Positions 41,801 through 44,737 of a stretch of 44,737 nucleotides of DNA are shown here, in pieces. The position numbers were made by a program, and so were the translations under genes. The stretch's first letter is position 1. Each line of letters begins with the position of its first letter. Under the pieces are notes generated by a model. That model was not told the DNA's origin. It did not search any database and worked only from the letters and a program-made list of their open reading frames with translations. Origin of the DNA: Alphaproteobacteria bacterium (GTDB lineage: Bacteria; Pseudomonadota; Alphaproteobacteria; Micavibrionales; UBA2020). The stretch covers positions 1 to 44,737 of the forward strand of contig JAPPOU010000121.1 in assembly GCA_028817795.1 (NCBI GenBank), given 5' to 3'.

Positions 41801-44737
41801 TGAACCGAGGTGGACAGCGCGGCAACGTTTTCACCGTTCTTTTGGGCGGCATTGTCTTGACGGGCACGCTGGGTATTGCCTTGACGCAGATTATGGGCGG
41901 CACGGCTGTATCGACCGTGCGTATTGCCAAGCAAACGGCGGCCGAGGCGCAGGCGCGCATGACGGCCCGGCGGTTGATTGCCGATGCGGCAAACCAAACC
42001 ACGCCAGATTGTGATAATGATAGCCATATTGAGCCACGGCCATGGCGCGGCACGGCGGGCGCGCCGCTGAATGGCGGTTACGTGCCGCAAGAAGCGGGCG
42101 CGACCTTGACAGATCCGTGGGGCACGGATTTTGGGTATTGCGTATGGGATGTCGGTCCGCAAAATGATCCTGTAACGGATAATGGCTGTGGCGCCGGCGT
42201 CAATCGCTTTGCAGGGTCTCCATCGCCTCTGGGTGGGGATGCCGTGACGCAGACGGTCTTGCTCGTGGTCTCTGCGGGGCCGGATAAAACGTTTCAGACG
42301 CAATGTGCGGCCTATACGGATACAACGACGGATGTCGTGAGTTATTCCGCCAGTCCAAACGATGACATTGTTATGCGCTATACCTATGTCGAGGCCGGGC
42401 AGGAAACAGCATCCCTTTGGCAATTGAAAACGGGCGCGCCGGATACGGCGATCATCGATAAAAATATACAGGTGGGTGACAATTCAACATCCGGCGCCGT
42501 TTCGGCCCTGTCCGTCACGACAAAGGCCAAGGTTGTGGCGGGCGGTGCGGTTGTTTTAGGGGATGAAACCGACGTTTCCATGGCGTGCTCTGCCGTTTAT
42601 GCAGGCATGGTGCGTTACAATACGACCGGGCCTGTCGTGCAGTTTTGTAACGGCACGGCCTGGACCTCGGTTGTCGGTGGTGGTTCGCCCCCTGCCGATA
42701 TTGATGCCCTTAGCGATGGTATCGCGGATTATACGGATGATAACATAGGATTGGGCCTGAATTCTGTTGACAGCACGACGAGCGGCACAAAAAATCTGGG
42801 CATAGGTCAAAACACGCTTACAAATGTTACAGACGGTTTTTCAAATGTGGCTCTTGGCGTGCAGGCTGCAGAAACAGGGCTGGGCATAGATTCAAATGTC
42901 GCAATTGGATACGAAACGATGCGCGGCCATTTTAGCGGCGGTGGTGCGGACGGATATAATTCTACAGCTGTAGGTTATAAGGCGATGGCTTATACGAGCA
43001 CGCCGTTTGGTTTTGTTGCAGTAGGTGCTGGCAATTTGATGGACGGGTCTGGGGCTACGCCAGAGACAGCGGTGGGCTACCATGCAATGCGCCATTCTTA
43101 TAGCACAGGAAACACGGCTGCTGGCGCCTTTGCCTTGAAGGCGGGTGGCGGTGCGCGGAGCACGGCAGTAGGCTTTAAAGCCCTGATGAACCTGAAAACA
43201 GGCGTTGACAATACGGCAGCGGGGTTTGAAGCCTTGATGACGAATGTGCAGGGCGATGGCAATACGGCGGTAGGGTATCAAGCGCTGCGTAATACGATTG
43301 CTGACGATAATACAGGCGTGGGATACCAAGCCCTTTCGAACAACTTTACAGGAAGTAGTAATGCGGCGATGGGGTATCAGGCGCTGATGGGAGGTGGTGT
43401 CAATAACACGGCGATGGGATATCAGGCCATGATGGGCGGTGGGGGTGACCACAATACAGCCATTGGGTACTCAGCGATGTCCGCAAAAACAAGCGGTGCG
43501 GATAACACAGCAGTGGGATACGCAGCGCTTTCTGTCGGAACGACAATGGAACAAAATACAGTTGCCGGTTACGAAGCCGGAATGAACATTAATAATGGTG
43601 ATTCCCATACGGTGGTGGGGTATCAGGCATTGAGAGCGCATAATACATCCAGCAGGGCGCGTAACACGGCAATCGGTATGAATGCGCTGGATGCTTGCAC
43701 GGATTGTGAAAATCAGGTGGCTGTCGGTAACAATGCGCTGGGCGCAGCCACATCAAGCACGAACAACACGGCAGTAGGTGCGGAGGCTTTGGCTGCAAAC
43801 TTGAGTGGCGGCACAGACAATACGGCAGTGGGCTGGGATGCGCTTGATAGCAATACGACGGGCGATTATAACACGGCGATCGGGGCGCGGGCTTTGGCGG
43901 CGAACGTTACGCATTCAGCCAGCGTTGCGGTTGGCACCGATGCTGCGGCAGCGGGTACCCGCGACAGCACGGTAGCTGTTGGTGTTGGCGCATTGCAATC
44001 CAGCACAACGGGATGGCAGAATAATGCGGTGGGGTATCAGGCGCTTTACTCGACGGTTGACGGGTCGTTTAATACGGCCTTGGGCGCATTGGCGCTGTAT
44101 ACAAATGTGAGTGGTGGCGGCAATACGGCGATTGGTTATACGGCCCTTCAAAGCTCCACAGGAGACGAAAACACGGCGATTGGAACCTCGGCGCTCAACG
44201 CGACAACCGGGGATGAAAATACGGCGATTGGTGAAGGTGCGCTCGCAAGCGTGACCAACCATAGTTATAATACGGCTGTCGGCCGCAGCGCGTTGAACCT
44301 TACCGATACGGATTACAACACGGCGATTGGCGCTGAAGCTGCGCCTGTCAATGTTGATTTAGCCGAAATCACGGCGGTGGGGTATCAGGCTTTATTGGCC
44401 TTAACAGGAGATGGTGATTACGGCTACGTGACCGCAGTGGGTAGTGGCGCGCTTGATAGCGCGACAACCGGTGCGGAGAGCGCAACAGCACTGGGCGCAT
44501 CTGCCATGACGAATGTATCCACGGGCGGAGATTTGAACGTTGGTGTCGGTTATAACGTATTGGCAACCGACCAGACAGGAGGAACCTTGACAGGCATTGG
44601 CAGCGGCGCTGATGTGAATGCCAGTAACTTAACGAACGCGACGGCAATTGGTTATGGCGCAACGGCAACGGCGAGCAATTCCGTGTATATTGGTAACGGC
44701 AGCGTCACGACAATCGCCGCCCAGCCCGCCAGTTTCA
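41800..44737 (+). CDS. Second giant pseudopilin-like repeat protein (3' end beyond window)
   Basis: From ATG 41800 the frame stays open for 979 codons to the window edge. The plan is that of the preceding gene: RGNVFTVLLGGIVLTGTLGI as membrane anchor, TDPWGTDFGYCVWDVG and VVSAGPDKTFQTQC as GspG-like head, then the repeats from about residue 313 to the end. The last residues (YGATATASNSVYIGNGSVTT) correspond to the stretch just before the S74 domain of gene 1, so that domain probably follows. The ATG overlaps the first stop (TGATG). The repeats differ in detail from gene 1, so the copies are old paralogs. Confidence 0.85.
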   Translation, partial: MNRGGQRGNVFTVLLGGIVLTGTLGIALTQIMGGTAVSTVRIAKQTAAEAQARMTARRLIADAANQTTPDCDNDSHIEPRPWRGTAGAPLNGGYVPQEAGATLTDPWGTDFGYCVWDVGPQNDPVTDNGCGAGVNRFAGSPSPLGGDAVTQTVLLVVSAGPDKTFQTQCAAYTDTTTDVVSYSASPNDDIVMRYTYVEAGQETASLWQLKTGAPDTAIIDKNIQVGDNSTSGAVSALSVTTKAKVVAGGAVVLGDETDVSMACSAVYAGMVRYNTTGPVVQFCNGTAWTSVVGGGSPPADIDALSDGIADYTDDNIGLGLNSVDSTTSGTKNLGIGQNTLTNVTDGFSNVALGVQAAETGLGIDSNVAIGYETMRGHFSGGGADGYNSTAVGYKAMAYTSTPFGFVAVGAGNLMDGSGATPETAVGYHAMRHSYSTGNTAAGAFALKAGGGARSTAVGFKALMNLKTGVDNTAAGFEALMTNVQGDGNTAVGYQALRNTIADDNTGVGYQALSNNFTGSSNAAMGYQALMGGGVNNTAMGYQAMMGGGGDHNTAIGYSAMSAKTSGADNTAVGYAALSVGTTMEQNTVAGYEAGMNINNGDSHTVVGYQALRAHNTSSRARNTAIGMNALDACTDCENQVAVGNNALGAATSSTNNTAVGAEALAANLSGGTDNTAVGWDALDSNTTGDYNTAIGARALAANVTHSASVAVGTDAAAAGTRDSTVAVGVGALQSSTTGWQNNAVGYQALYSTVDGSFNTALGALALYTNVSGGGNTAIGYTALQSSTGDENTAIGTSALNATTGDENTAIGEGALASVTNHSYNTAVGRSALNLTDTDYNTAIGAEAAPVNVDLAEITAVGYQALLALTGDGDYGYVTAVGSGALDSATTGAESATALGASAMTNVSTGGDLNVGVGYNVLATDQTGGTLTGIGSGADVNASNLTNATAIGYGATATASNSVYIGNGSVTTIAAQPASF
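42739..44700 (+). repeat. DNA repeats coding the second NTAVGYQAL tract
   Basis: About 40 further degenerate in-frame units of the type AATACGGC(A/G)GTGGG, coding N-T-A-V/I-G-x-x-A-L. The tract continues to near the window end. Confidence 0.88.

Overview
The window reads as a chromosomal segment of an alphaproteobacterium of moderate GC. Support for this comes from rpsT directly upstream of dnaA, the order dnaB-alr-mlaE-mlaF, a usg gene beside groESL, psd-pssA, and a TTAA-N7-TTAAC site of CtrA type. The mixture of core genes with ankyrin proteins and giant repeat proteins would fit a host-associated or predatory lineage (for example Micavibrio-like or Rhodospirillales-related), but that placement is a guess. 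No tRNA, rRNA, insertion sequence or CRISPR array was recognised.

Layout. Positions 1-6651: dnaB (5' end cut off), alr, mlaE, mlaF and a class A penicillin-binding protein, all on + and tightly packed. 6661-12990: ankyrin gene (-), small hypothetical (+), rpsT and dnaA (+), ankyrin gene (-) and a DsbD-type disulfide reductase (+). 13003-15855: a GGDEF diguanylate cyclase (-), then psd and pssA (+), which make phosphatidylethanolamine. 15865-19052: two proteins of unknown function (-), with a CtrA-like site between them, and comM/yifB (-). 19180-22287: small hypothetical, third ankyrin gene, membrane protein, BPL_N-type amidotransferase-like protein and a secreted LprI/DUF3298-like protein.

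22299-24119 is an accessory module: a possible small RNA, a toxin-like protein with a variable-looking AT-richer C-terminus, and two tandem small acidic candidate immunity genes, the second carrying an in-frame amber codon. 24135-26698: usg and groES-groEL with two CIRCE operators. 26836-29484: fourth ankyrin gene, mutM/fpg, a small secreted protein and an enoyl-CoA hydratase. 29527-32569: four tandem, apparently paralogous two-hairpin membrane proteins of unknown function (-), downstream of rnr and topA (-). coaD (-) follows, then two very large adjacent genes (the second runs off the window). These encode an N-terminal membrane anchor, a GspG-like pseudopilin head, dozens of NTAVGYQAL-type repeats and, in the first, a C-terminal peptidase S74 chaperone.

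The core genes are ordinary. The most interesting parts are the pseudopilin/repeat/S74 pair, the four-paralog membrane cluster, the toxin-immunity module with its amber-interrupted duplicate, and the dispersed ankyrin family with a shared basic C-terminal tail. Several of the accessory genes have look-alike TTGACATA promoters. All gene calls are from reading the sequence; no database search was possible.
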